Below, one piece after another: positions 47,045-57,396 of a DNA stretch of 64,000 bases. The DNA comes from CAZSVI01 sp964610205 (lineage in GTDB: Bacteria; Bacillota; Clostridia; DSM-8532): positions 1 through 64,000 of the forward strand of contig CAZSVI010000001.1 in assembly GCA_964610205.1 (NCBI GenBank), in the 5' to 3' direction. Position 1 is the first letter of the stretch. Every line of letters begins with the position of its first letter. The notes beneath the pieces are model-generated. The model made no database searches and was not told the origin of the DNA. It saw only the letters and a list, made by a program, of their open reading frames with translations. Position numbers and translations under genes: made by a program.

Positions 47045-47310
47045 AAAATTAAAAAAGCCCTTGCCCTATATAAAGGACAAAGACTGTTATCTCTGCGGTA
47101 CCACCTGATTTGCGTTAAACGCCACTTTTACCCATGCACAAACATACATGCTTCCTTGATAACGGGTGAAGTTCCCGGCTTGCATACTTTTTTCATTTCA
47201 GCATCGCCCTCATGAGTCCATTCACAATAAGCTTTAACACCGCAATCCCACCGCCTGCAGTTCTCTATGGATAAAATACCTTATGCTACTATTCTCAATC
47301 AATAGTTTCA
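47045..47310 (-). promoter_or_regulatory. T-box riboswitch leader (probable tRNA-Trp specificity) of trpB2
   Basis: The antiterminator T-box AGGTGGTACCGC lies at 47106-47095 on the minus strand. It is followed by an intrinsic terminator (CTTTGTCCT/AGGGCAAGG and a T-run, 47085-47051). About 110 bases upstream a stem I region contains GAATGGACTC, in which TGG at 47220-47218 is a plausible specifier codon. Uncharged tRNA-Trp would switch transcription on. Confidence 0.93.
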
Positions 47311-47360
47311 AAAATATTTTGTTTTAACTAATATTATCTTATTAATAGCCATTTGTCAAT

Positions 47361-47419
47361 AGGGGGACGGTTCTTTTGCTTCCTTCCGTCGGAGAAGGAA
47401 GCAAAAAACCATCCCCCTG
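47361..47419. repeat. REPIN-like palindrome downstream of groL
   Basis: GGGGGACGGTTCTTTTGCTT and its imperfect complement GGAAGCAAAAAACCATCCCC face each other across a short loop. The outer GGGGACGGTTCT equals the RAYT element's terminal repeat. It also sits where the groL terminator is expected. Confidence 0.75.
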
Positions 47420-47432
47420 CTTCCAAATATTT

Positions 47433-49362
<1,930 letters not shown>

Positions 49363-49405
49363 TTATTCAATTTCCGGTAATGACCGGCGTTTTCCTGTCA
49401 AAATA

Positions 49406-49432
49406 TTAGCACTCACCTCTATTGAGTGCTAA
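49406..49432 (-). promoter_or_regulatory. CIRCE operator (HrcA binding site) of groESL
   Basis: TTAGCACTC and GAGTGCTAA are separated by exactly 9 bases, a perfect CIRCE element. HrcA, encoded outside the window, is expected to repress here until heat stress. The rest of the gap 49351-49651 shows no gene. Confidence 0.97.
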
Positions 49433-49651
49433 TACAATATTAATATAGATTTTTGTTTTCAGGCAAACGCTTTAACTCTGTAATTTCAGTTAAATATGGC
49501 CCATATTCGCAATTAGATTAATCTATTTTTAAAATGCTTGGGTTTTCGTCAAATATCTTTGTATTGCTTCTATTTGCCACAGAAACAATTCTCCCTTATT
49601 ATATTCTCTATATAATTTGGGCTTTTAACATGAAAATTATACCTTTTGTTC

Positions 49652-50425
49652 TCATACTTTTACATTCATATAATAAACTTCCTTCAGCCCTTCCATTGTC
49701 AGCATTCGGTTCACCTCGTCAATGCACAGGCATTTTGTTGCCATTAATCTGGCAAATCCGCCCGTTGCTACAACCTTAACATTATCTTCCCGCATTTCCT
49801 CTTTCGTTTTTTTAACAAGGTATTCCACCTGGCCAATGTATCCGTAAAACAAACCGGCCTGAATGCTGGATACGGTATTCCTTCCAATAATCCTTTGCGG
49901 CTCTATAATCTCCACTCTGGGTAACTTGGAAGCCTTCTCAAACAATGCCTCAGCGGAGATTTTTATTCCCGGGCAGATTATACCGCCCAAATAATCACTG
50001 TTCGCATTTACCGCGCAAAATGTGGTTGCCGTGCCAAAATCCACAATGATAACAGGTCCTCCATATAACTTAAGAGCTCCAACGGCATTTACAATTTTAT
50101 CTGCGCCAACTTCCCTCGGATTCTCATATTTTATATTTATTCCTGTTTTTGTACCCGGGCCAACCTGAACAGGTTCTTTTTTGACATATTTGATAATCGC
50201 ATTGATGAGCGAATGCATTACGGGCGGAACCACAGAACATATAATAACATCCTTCACCAACTGTATATCCTCACCTGTATATTGAAACAACGACAAAAAC
50301 AGCATCCCGATTTCATCTGATGTCCTTTCCGGATCAGTTGAAATACGCCAATGGTATTTTAACGTTTTTCCGCTGAAAAGACCAATTATTGTGCTTGTAT
50401 TCCCTACATCAACAGCCAGCAGCAT
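49652..50425 (-). CDS. coaX: Type III pantothenate kinase
   Basis: CoaX phosphorylates pantothenate in the first step of coenzyme A synthesis. The ASKHA-fold phosphate loop LAVDVGNTSTIIGLF, the catalytic-Asp region NPREVGADKIVNAVGA and DFGTATTF are typical. 257 residues. It lies in the usual clostridial neighbourhood downstream of birA, with a small unknown gene between. Confidence 0.95.
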   Translation of the reverse strand: MLLAVDVGNTSTIIGLFSGKTLKYHWRISTDPERTSDEIGMLFLSLFQYTGEDIQLVKDVIICSVVPPVMHSLINAIIKYVKKEPVQVGPGTKTGINIKYENPREVGADKIVNAVGALKLYGGPVIIVDFGTATTFCAVNANSDYLGGIICPGIKISAEALFEKASKLPRVEIIEPQRIIGRNTVSSIQAGLFYGYIGQVEYLVKKTKEEMREDNVKVVATGGFARLMATKCLCIDEVNRMLTMEGLKEVYYMNVKV

Positions 50426-50519
50426 ATGGTATTCTCCACCTTTTTCACAGTTTATGGGTATATTCGATTTTTAATTTTATTTTTTAATTTACATCTCAAA
50501 TATTAAAAATCAATTTTTA

Positions 50520-50801
50520 CTACAGCCCCAGCTTTACACTGCGTATTTGTTTTATTTCAAACTGAATTTCTTTTTCAAGCTTTTCAATATCCATTCTGAT
50601 ATCCTCGACCGATTCCTCCCTTTTTGGCTTTGCAATCCTTGCCACCATACTATCGGAATTATACCGTTGAGGCTTTTTATAAAAATCATTTTTAGTATTT
50701 TTACGGAAATTGGAACGCTGATTCTCTCTGCGTTGGTTGAAATTTCGCTTCTGGTTGCCGGTATTGTTATTCTGAGCATTACGGTTATTGCTTTGTGTCA
50801 T
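50520..50801 (-). CDS. Small basic Asn/Arg-rich hypothetical protein
   Basis: Unrecognised protein of 93 residues. The N-terminal half is low complexity, rich in Asn, Gln, Arg and Phe (QKRNFNQRRENQRSNFRKN), resembling disordered RNA-binding tails. The C-terminal 35 residues are charged and predicted helical (EDIRMDIEKLEKEIQFEIKQ). It lies between birA and coaX on the same strand, with ATG 50801 after GGAGGGAAAGAT. Codon use looks coding and the gap would be too long otherwise. Confidence 0.65.
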   Translation of the reverse strand: MTQSNNRNAQNNNTGNQKRNFNQRRENQRSNFRKNTKNDFYKKPQRYNSDSMVARIAKPKREESVEDIRMDIEKLEKEIQFEIKQIRSVKLGL

Positions 50802-50820
50802 TTATCTTTCCCTCCATTTT

Positions 50821-51846
50821 TTAGCCTTCGGAATCGGCTTTTCGTATTGTTATCTCAGCTGATGCTATAGCCTGACGCCGCCCATCCTGCGTCTCCACAA
50901 GAAGGCGTCCGTCATCCAGAACATCCAACGCCCTGGCATGCCAGGTATCTTCATTCTGATAAATAATAATATCATAGCCAATTGTAGCTGAAAAGCTTCG
51001 CCAGATATTTAAAAATCTCGTTGTACAGCGTTTTTTTATAAAATCCAGATAAAGATTTTCCATTTCCTCAAGGAATTGTGCCGCGAGACTGCTCATGGAA
51101 ATATTTACCTTTAAATGCATTCTCAAAGAAGCGGCTGTATCTCCTAACTCTTCCTTAAAGTCTTCGCCGGCATGATTTACGTTTAACCCGATTCCGAGGA
51201 TTATGGAATGAATCCTATCCGGTTCCGCTGTCATTTCTGTTAGAATACCACAGACCTTCCTGTTATTCAATAATATATCGTTAGGCCATTTAATACCGGG
51301 TTTAACATCTACATAGGGTTCAATCGTACTGCAAACCGCGCTTGATGCCGCCAGTGTTATTGCCTGTACTGCTCCGGGAGCGATATCCGGCTTTAATAAA
51401 ACAGACATATATATCCCCATGTTTTCTTCGGAACTCCAAACTCTTCCTCTTCTGCCTCTGCCTGCGGTCTGTTTTGCAGCTATGACAACAGTCCCTTCCT
51501 GAGCGCCATTTGCAGCCAAACGTTTTAATTCGTTATTTGTGGAATCAATTTCATGCAAAAAAATTAAATCCCGCCCCAGAACCTTTGTATTTAATTGGCT
51601 GACAATAGCGCATCTGCTGTAAAAATCCAGGGAACCTTCCAATTGATATCCACGCCTTGGAACAGCATTGATAGTATACCCTACTTCCTTAAGTTTCAAT
51701 ATATGTTTCCAAACGGCCGTCCGGGATATATTCAGTTCGTCACTCAATGACTCCCCTGATATGAATTTACCCTTTTCATCAGCCAGCTTCTTCAGAATAA
51801 TCTCTTTTGTGTTCAACTCCAGGCCCCGCCCTCTCCAAAAATACAT
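50821..51846 (-). CDS. birA: Bifunctional biotin--protein ligase / biotin operon repressor
   Basis: This protein attaches biotin to carboxylase carrier proteins and, through an N-terminal winged helix (FISGESLSDELNISRTAVWK), can repress biotin genes. The ligase domain has the biotinyl-AMP loop TAGRGRRGRVWSS and the active-site stretch KWPNDILLNNRKVCGILTE. About 341 residues. An internal TTG at 51816 is an alternative start and would still include the whole HTH. Confidence 0.94.
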   Translation of the reverse strand: MYFWRGRGLELNTKEIILKKLADEKGKFISGESLSDELNISRTAVWKHILKLKEVGYTINAVPRRGYQLEGSLDFYSRCAIVSQLNTKVLGRDLIFLHEIDSTNNELKRLAANGAQEGTVVIAAKQTAGRGRRGRVWSSEENMGIYMSVLLKPDIAPGAVQAITLAASSAVCSTIEPYVDVKPGIKWPNDILLNNRKVCGILTEMTAEPDRIHSIILGIGLNVNHAGEDFKEELGDTAASLRMHLKVNISMSSLAAQFLEEMENLYLDFIKKRCTTRFLNIWRSFSATIGYDIIIYQNEDTWHARALDVLDDGRLLVETQDGRRQAIASAEITIRKADSEG

Positions 51847-51878
51847 ATACCTATTTTGGCGTTTTCAAATTATTAAGA

Positions 51879-52517
51879 TTAATATATTCGGTATTTTTCA
51901 AAATCCGGAATGGGTACAGTAATATGCCGCTTTGTTTTATCATCAAAAAATACTGCAAGAGAGCTGTTATTGCTGCGATAAACCTTCATAACTCCATACT
52001 GTTCCTTGAGGGTTAAAAAACTATATAACAATACCTGATTAACATCGGCATAACGGTCATTATATCTTTGCAGAAGATTATTTACATAAAGTGTTTCCGA
52101 ATTCTCATATAAAATCGGTTCATCCATTCCCCTGCCCAGACAACTGATCTGATCGGGAAGTACAGTTGTAAAAACAAGGCATTCCGGCATGCGGTAAGAA
52201 CCAAAAATGTACCTGTCAAGAGGAACCATTGTACTGATATATTCGTTTTTTATTTCCGGGTGTTCAATACTAAGACGATACAGATCATTATCTGCAACAA
52301 CACAATATTCAACAAGAAGGTTCAGCTTAACGCATTGGAAAGCATTATCCTTATATCTGGGATCATCGTGTGGATGTAAAAGTGCTGAAAAACATGGCCT
52401 GTCAACCGAACTCCATGGTGTTGCCTGTTCCCTTCCCTTCCATTCCGATAGCTTTAAACCGCAATTGATAATATCACCCAGCATTTTTGCCGGTATATAA
52501 AAATAAACCACTGCCAT
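51879..52517 (-). CDS. Conserved-looking hypothetical protein (unknown fold)
   Basis: Not recognised. A soluble 212-residue protein beginning MAVVYFYIPAKMLGDIINCG, with a region CFSALLHPHDDPRYKD and several Tyr-rich strands. The first part faintly recalls DarT-like or other ADP-ribosyltransferase-related folds (an initial FYIP strand followed by an amphipathic helix), but no catalytic signature can be named and I give this little weight. It lies 32 bases upstream of birA on the same strand and may be cotranscribed. Confidence 0.6.
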   Translation of the reverse strand: MAVVYFYIPAKMLGDIINCGLKLSEWKGREQATPWSSVDRPCFSALLHPHDDPRYKDNAFQCVKLNLLVEYCVVADNDLYRLSIEHPEIKNEYISTMVPLDRYIFGSYRMPECLVFTTVLPDQISCLGRGMDEPILYENSETLYVNNLLQRYNDRYADVNQVLLYSFLTLKEQYGVMKVYRSNNSSLAVFFDDKTKRHITVPIPDFEKYRIY

Positions 52518-52875
52518 ATAGTTATCCCCCTGTATTTTCCCAATATTTTATAATTAAATGCTTGTTGTCCTTTAAGTGCCCATACAAGCCGGATAATATC
52601 CGAGTGAATTATATATATGCACAAAATCCCGAGTAAAGGTTTGTATATACTAAATATAGTAATTCTCGGGTAATTGTAGTAATATTAATCCTGACTAATG
52701 CAAAAAACGTGTTATATTGATTAATTCTTTAAATTTATTATATAATACTATTGTTCTGTTTGCAAAATGTTTAGCCTAATATAGTGTGCTTTCTCTATTG
52801 AAAAATGGTTATAATATACAATAATGCTTATACCTTAATATATGGCATGAGTTACTTTTTTTAGGCGAGGTTATT
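52518..52875 (+). other. AT-rich intergenic region with a CCCGAG hairpin
   Basis: This 358-base divergent gap contains CCCGAG...CTCGGG (about 52630-52670) around AT-rich sequence and several TATAAT-like boxes. No gene is seen. It must hold the promoters for the plus-strand gene at 52876 and the minus-strand gene ending at 52517. Confidence 0.45.
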
Positions 52876-54261
52876 ATGAAGAGGCTTTTCGACTTGAACC
52901 GGGAACAATTGAAAGCTTTGGCAGAATATAAGGATGTTCTGGAAACAGGGCGTTTTTTTAAAAAAAATTTTTGGCAAAGCGAAAAAAATATAGACGGTAT
53001 CCGTCCAAACTGTCAAATAATTACAAGGTATTGCTTGGAATATATCGCCGGCATTTCAGTTGACATGCTTCCTTCTTATAACCTTAAGCAAATTAAGAAT
53101 ATTCTTACTCAAAACCATTTGTTTGGAATGGTTCAAACAGTATTTAACAATGATATTCTGAAGGTTATTGTCAATGCGTATCCTGTTGAATTTAAAAAAC
53201 GTGAACTCACCGAATGGACATGGAGTAAACATGGTCTCTGGGAGAACGATAAATATGTTATTGAAGCGGTACAATATATGGTATTGAAAGAAGGCATCCG
53301 CAGGGTGGATTTAATTCCAAAAATGGACTGGAAAAAACGTCTGTTGAAATATGGAATATATAACGTCTTGTCCCGATTTAACTGGTCAATATACAAGATG
53401 TTTGATTTTGTTTACCCAGGACGCTTTTATCCAGCTGATTTCAAATATAAAGCCAAGTGGAAAACGGACTCCTCTAAAGATTTTTTTGACAACGCATTCC
53501 GGTTGATGGATAAAACCTTTAAGGAAAAGCAACTGACCCATGAACAGGTTTTACTTTTAAATATCACAGGGTTCAGGAAAATAGGGCTGATTACAATGCT
53601 CTTATCCATTTTTGAGGGCAGTACCATAAAGGCAAAAGAGTTTTATTTTTATAAAACCCATGATAATGAGGAGAATCAAAAGAAACTAAAAGGAGATATA
53701 AACAAGATTTTAATAAAAAAGCAGGATGAAATTATCCTGCAGCGTTTAGGCGAAGTCTCCAATGGTAAATACATCTATAATCTTCATTCAAGTAATAGAG
53801 CATATTCCTATATTAAACGCCAGGCAAAAATAAGAGATTTGAAAATTCCTGTATTAATAGAGCAATTCGGCTTTATATACAAGACAGCCAAAGAAGATCA
53901 CTCAGCTTTGGTACCGCAGGAAATCTGGGATTTAAGAAAAAACGGATATACTTATGTAGAAATTGCTGAAAAGCTTGGCAGCAATCCTACAACAATTTCC
54001 AACATGTGCAAAAAGCATTTTGGCGGTGATCCCTTAATCCCCCGTCCGATTGATAAATATATAACAGTCCAGGAACTAATGAACAGGTATCTTATTGACC
54101 ACAAAACCATTATGAAGCTGGTTCATGATAATAAATTTGAAAACCATATGACAATTCGATTCCGTTTTTTAAAAAAATCCGAAATCATTCCCGCAATTCT
54201 GGATTATAAGAAGAAAAGCCTGCAACACCAGGCTTTATTGAACCGTTATCACGGAACTTAA
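52876..54261 (+). CDS. Orphan putative DNA-binding protein with C-terminal helix-turn-helix
   Basis: No firm family. The 461-residue protein has an N-terminal helical half and a middle segment with Trp/Tyr-rich motifs (ELTEWTWSKHGLWENDKYV, RLLKYGIYNVLSRFNWSIYK, MFDFVYPGRFY) that recall the repeat unit of DUF4046-like Bacillus proteins; this comparison is from memory. The C-terminal part has an HTH (GYTYVEIAEKLGSNPTTISN) and a possible second one (ELMNRYLIDHKTIMKLVHDN). It is the only plus-strand gene between 27.7 kb and the window end, and a large fold-back repeat begins directly after its stop. RBS GGCGAGG at 7 bases. Confidence 0.65.
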   Translation: MKRLFDLNREQLKALAEYKDVLETGRFFKKNFWQSEKNIDGIRPNCQIITRYCLEYIAGISVDMLPSYNLKQIKNILTQNHLFGMVQTVFNNDILKVIVNAYPVEFKKRELTEWTWSKHGLWENDKYVIEAVQYMVLKEGIRRVDLIPKMDWKKRLLKYGIYNVLSRFNWSIYKMFDFVYPGRFYPADFKYKAKWKTDSSKDFFDNAFRLMDKTFKEKQLTHEQVLLLNITGFRKIGLITMLLSIFEGSTIKAKEFYFYKTHDNEENQKKLKGDINKILIKKQDEIILQRLGEVSNGKYIYNLHSSNRAYSYIKRQAKIRDLKIPVLIEQFGFIYKTAKEDHSALVPQEIWDLRKNGYTYVEIAEKLGSNPTTISNMCKKHFGGDPLIPRPIDKYITVQELMNRYLIDHKTIMKLVHDNKFENHMTIRFRFLKKSEIIPAILDYKKKSLQHQALLNRYHGT

Positions 54262-54270
54262 ATCGTTACT

Positions 54271-54490
54271 ATTCAGGGGTAATACCTTTCAATCCGCGGA
54301 GCCTGCTTCGGATGTTTCATTCCTTGGTCGACAAAGCACATACTGCTACTCACGTTCTTAGCATGGAAGGGTGTCTAAGAGTGAGGTCTCCATATCCCGG
54401 GTCGCTCAATTACTCGCTCTTAGGCTGATAATAGCAGTATGGCTTCGTAGTATGTCGCCCTGCGTCATCGAAAGCATCCGAACCACCCGC
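54271..54490. repeat. Large nested fold-back element (candidate structured RNA or transposon end)
   Basis: Four nested inverted repeats share one axis: TTCGGATG/CATCCGAA (54307/54475), CGACA/TGTCG (54329/54453), CATACTGCTA/TAGCAGTATG (54339/54432) and CTAAGAGTGAG/CTCGCTCTTAG (54375/54413). The sequence before it (TTCAGGGGTAA...AATCCGCGG) and the left arm recur at 18.1-18.4 kb, and the outer right arm at 8787. The 580-base gap 54262-54840 contains no supported gene. Confidence 0.7.
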
Positions 54491-54723
54491 TGCGTTAACC
54501 TAATTATACGTCTGAATAAACACCTTAAATCAATTGATTACGCTTTATGTCCCAAAGTGACTTGAAGACTTTATGAGTACATTAAGCTGTATTCATTCAC
54601 AAACATGATATTCAGCAAACGTTAACCTTACTCATTTTGTGGGTTAACAATAAAGTGAGGGTCGGGCACTATTTATTCTAAACAAAAATGTTATAATGTA
54701 TCTGTTGTCCTATTTTACAAGCA

Positions 54724-54761
54724 GGTTGAACTGTAATTATTATGCCCCCCACAGTTTAACC
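54724..54761 (+). terminator. Hairpin between the fold-back element and the regulator gene
   Basis: GGTTGAACTGT and ACAGTTTAACC (one mismatch, G-T) pair over 11 bases, followed on the plus strand by TTCTTTCTTTTT. It may end transcripts in either direction. Confidence 0.55.
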
Positions 54762-54840
54762 TTCTTTCTTTTTAACTGCGAATACTTGTAATTCCCTAAA
54801 CCGGACATACTCTGCTGAACTTATATATAGGCAATTCCAG

Positions 54841-55485
54841 TTATTTGACCAGATCATTGCGCACAGCAAAAACCGCTAACTGAGTACGATCTGATTTCCC
54901 TGTTTTTTCAAACAGATCACTGATAATATTCCTTATTCTTCCCTCACTAAGTCTTAAAAGCAGTCCAATTTCCCTGTTACTCTTTCCCTCCACCACATAA
55001 GACAGTATCTCCTGTTCTGTTTTTGTTAAATCAATTTCAATTTTTTCAGACTGTGTTTCCGAAATTGATTGAACCATGGTATTTAATGCCGTTGAATGGA
55101 AAACAGGATATCCTTTTTTAACACTTTTAATTACCGTTCGGATATGATCCTGTCCGGAGTCTTTTAAAACATAGCCTTCAGCGCCATACTTTATAGCCTC
55201 GGTAATGAAATCCTCATCCTCAAAGGTTGTAAACATAATAACCTTTATTACGGGATAATGCTCTTTAATCATCCGGGTACCTTGTATTCCATCACATTCG
55301 GGCATACGTACATCCATCAGAACCACATCCGGAACATGACAGCAGCACAGCCGAAAAGCCTCTAGCCCGTTACCGGCATTTGCTACAACAGTAATTTCAG
55401 GATCCTGAGCCAAAAGTGCCGTAATTATTTCTCTGAATATCAAACTGTCATCGGCTATTATAACCCGTATTGTGTCCTCATTCAA
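54841..55485 (-). CDS. Response regulator, NarL/LuxR-type
   Basis: This is the partner of the kinase just upstream. The receiver domain has VIIADDSLIF, phospho-acceptor Asp in PDVVLMDVRMPECDG and Lys in YVLKDSGQDH. The LuxR-type HTH ends the protein (LTKTEQEILSYVVEGKSNRE). About 214 residues. The open frame extends to 55572, but the first residues are encoded by a palindromic repeat. TTG 55485 with GGGAGG at 8 bases is the probable start. Confidence 0.92.
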   Translation of the reverse strand: MNEDTIRVIIADDSLIFREIITALLAQDPEITVVANAGNGLEAFRLCCCHVPDVVLMDVRMPECDGIQGTRMIKEHYPVIKVIMFTTFEDEDFITEAIKYGAEGYVLKDSGQDHIRTVIKSVKKGYPVFHSTALNTMVQSISETQSEKIEIDLTKTEQEILSYVVEGKSNREIGLLLRLSEGRIRNIISDLFEKTGKSDRTQLAVFAVRNDLVK

Positions 55486-55535
55486 ACCCAAATCCTCCCT
55501 TTTTAAAAGCTGGGTTAAAACTGTGAAACGGTTTC

Positions 55536-55581
55536 TTATAACAACGGAAGCAATTGCTTGAAATTGCAACACATCGTTATA
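55536..55581. repeat. 46-nt quasi-palindromic dispersed repeat, copy 4
   Basis: TTATAACAACGGAAGCAATT and GAAATTGCAACACATCGTTA. The repeat begins immediately after the kinase stop and ends before the regulator's RBS, so it lies inside a two-component operon. Confidence 0.8.
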
Positions 55582-57333
55582 TCATACTGGTATTTCCGCT
55601 ATAACATTAAAGCCTCTTTCTCCATCGGAGCCAAAAGAGATGTTCCCTCCAAATTTGGATACTCTGTCTTCCATTCCGGTTAATCCATAACCTTTTACAA
55701 TTTCACGGCATCCTTTTCCGTCACTAAATATATATAACCTTACTGAATCTTCCTGTACCTTTACAATAATGCTTACCGTTTGTGCTTTCCCATGGCGTAT
55801 CGCATTCGTAACGGATTCCTGGCAAATACGATATATTGCCATCAATCTTGCCGCGTCTATCTCCGGTATTTTTTCAGGAATAGTAAATTCTACTTTTGTT
55901 TCCGATGTCGCGTTGATTTTTACCAAGTGATTCATCCATTCAACCAGGTTTGTTCCTTTAAATGAATCTACGCATGCGCCTTTCAGGCAATTCCGGATGT
56001 CATTTAAAGCAAGCCTGGAGAGTTCAATGCTTTTATCCATCTCATCCCATATTTCCTGCTGCTCTTTGTAAAGACCGGCTTTTACATTCTCGGCAATAGC
56101 TATTAATAGAGTTAACGTATGGCCTACCGTATCATGAACTTCTCTGCCGAAACGATTCCTTTCCCGGGTAATGGCCAATTCCTCAATTGTCTCGGAAAAC
56201 TTTTCCATACGCCAGTTTGCTTCGGTAAGCATCTGATTGGATACAGTAAGCCTCTCATTCGCCTTGGTCAGCAGAATATTTTTGTTTCTAATCTCATCCA
56301 TCAGGCGCTTTTCCTCCGTACGATCTTCTAAAACTATCATTTTACCGGTAGCTGCCTGTCTGAAACCCGTCAAGGTTTTTATTTCAAGATTTATGTTCAT
56401 GCCTTCAATCTGCACTATCCCCCTCATCGGATCGCGGAAACAAACCCCTTCCAACGAATCCGCCAATTCTTTCGCACATTTTCCTGAGTCTTTATCCTGA
56501 ATGTACATTGAAATTCTCCGGTTGTGATCATAATTTTCCAGCCCAAGTCCCGGAAAAAGTCTCTTTACGGCATCATTAATTCCTACAACAAGGTTTTCAT
56601 GGTCGATTATAATAATCCCGTCGGACATATTTTCAACAAAATGTCTTGCCGCTACGGGGAGTAAATTAAGAAATCTTTTCTGATAAACCATCAGACCAAA
56701 AAGAACAAGGGTTAATAGTAAAACCTGCGCTGTAATATCCAGACCCTTATTTGGAATAATTTCGCAAAGCATAAGCAAATTAGCCGTCATAGGCAATAAA
56801 ACAGCTATCATTAACCAAACGATATCACTTGTGCTCTTTCCTATCTTTCTTTTCATATATATGAAAAAATGAATGGTTCCAATAAAAATACACATATATG
56901 ATTCTACGGTATGCAGCCAAAAGACCGGTCCCCGATGAAGCCTGGTCTTAAAAATCACCCCAATATAGAAAAGATGATGCCATTCATTTGTAAGTAAAAA
57001 AAGATAGCATATGGCGGGAAAGCAAATCAAAACCCATTTGAATGCCTTCGCTTCAACCAGCCTCGAATGGGTAATGCAAAGACAAAAATATAACCAGCTT
57101 ACACCTATGTATACTACTGGCAGAAACTTCAACTTCAGGGCCAGCATCTCCTGCTCCGGTGTTTGCGACATTAAAAGCAGAATCTCAGTCAAATTCCATA
57201 GAAAAAACAAGCCGATACATACCATATAACTATATGTACCCTTGAATCTGCTGCCGTTTGAAATAAGGTAAACCAATATGCTTGCTGCCAGAACGGCACA
57301 AAAAACCTGTATGAATATGCCTGCCTGATTCAA
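55582..57333 (-). CDS. Sensor histidine kinase with 7TM N-terminal region (NarL-type partner)
   Basis: This is a 583-residue membrane kinase. Seven hydrophobic segments fill residues 1-220 (7TM N-terminal sensing region). A PAS domain (about 225-340, DGIIIIDHENLVVGIND) is followed by a coiled coil. The HisKA_3 box RNRFGREVHDTVGHTLT carries the phospho-acceptor His, and the ATPase domain ends with GKGCREIVKGYGLTGMEDR. Stimulus unknown; 7TM-type sensors often bind small peptides or hydrophobic signals. The regulator follows after a palindromic repeat. Confidence 0.92.
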   Translation of the reverse strand: MNQAGIFIQVFCAVLAASILVYLISNGSRFKGTYSYMVCIGLFFLWNLTEILLLMSQTPEQEMLALKLKFLPVVYIGVSWLYFCLCITHSRLVEAKAFKWVLICFPAICYLFLLTNEWHHLFYIGVIFKTRLHRGPVFWLHTVESYMCIFIGTIHFFIYMKRKIGKSTSDIVWLMIAVLLPMTANLLMLCEIIPNKGLDITAQVLLLTLVLFGLMVYQKRFLNLLPVAARHFVENMSDGIIIIDHENLVVGINDAVKRLFPGLGLENYDHNRRISMYIQDKDSGKCAKELADSLEGVCFRDPMRGIVQIEGMNINLEIKTLTGFRQAATGKMIVLEDRTEEKRLMDEIRNKNILLTKANERLTVSNQMLTEANWRMEKFSETIEELAITRERNRFGREVHDTVGHTLTLLIAIAENVKAGLYKEQQEIWDEMDKSIELSRLALNDIRNCLKGACVDSFKGTNLVEWMNHLVKINATSETKVEFTIPEKIPEIDAARLMAIYRICQESVTNAIRHGKAQTVSIIVKVQEDSVRLYIFSDGKGCREIVKGYGLTGMEDRVSKFGGNISFGSDGERGFNVIAEIPV

Positions 57334-57396
57334 CTTTTTGCCTCCTTTGCTTCCATCCTGTCTGTTTATAAGTATTCAAGAGAGTTACCTATTTCT

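Noticed and set aside
54371..54565. 64-codon plus-strand frame in the fold-back element
   Set aside because: The codons fall on the two arms of the inverted repeat; the frame is a by-product of the structure.
55486..55572. N-terminal extension of the NarL-type regulator
   Set aside because: Same repeat-derived peptide as on MurQ. The receiver domain begins right after TTG 55485, which has a good RBS.
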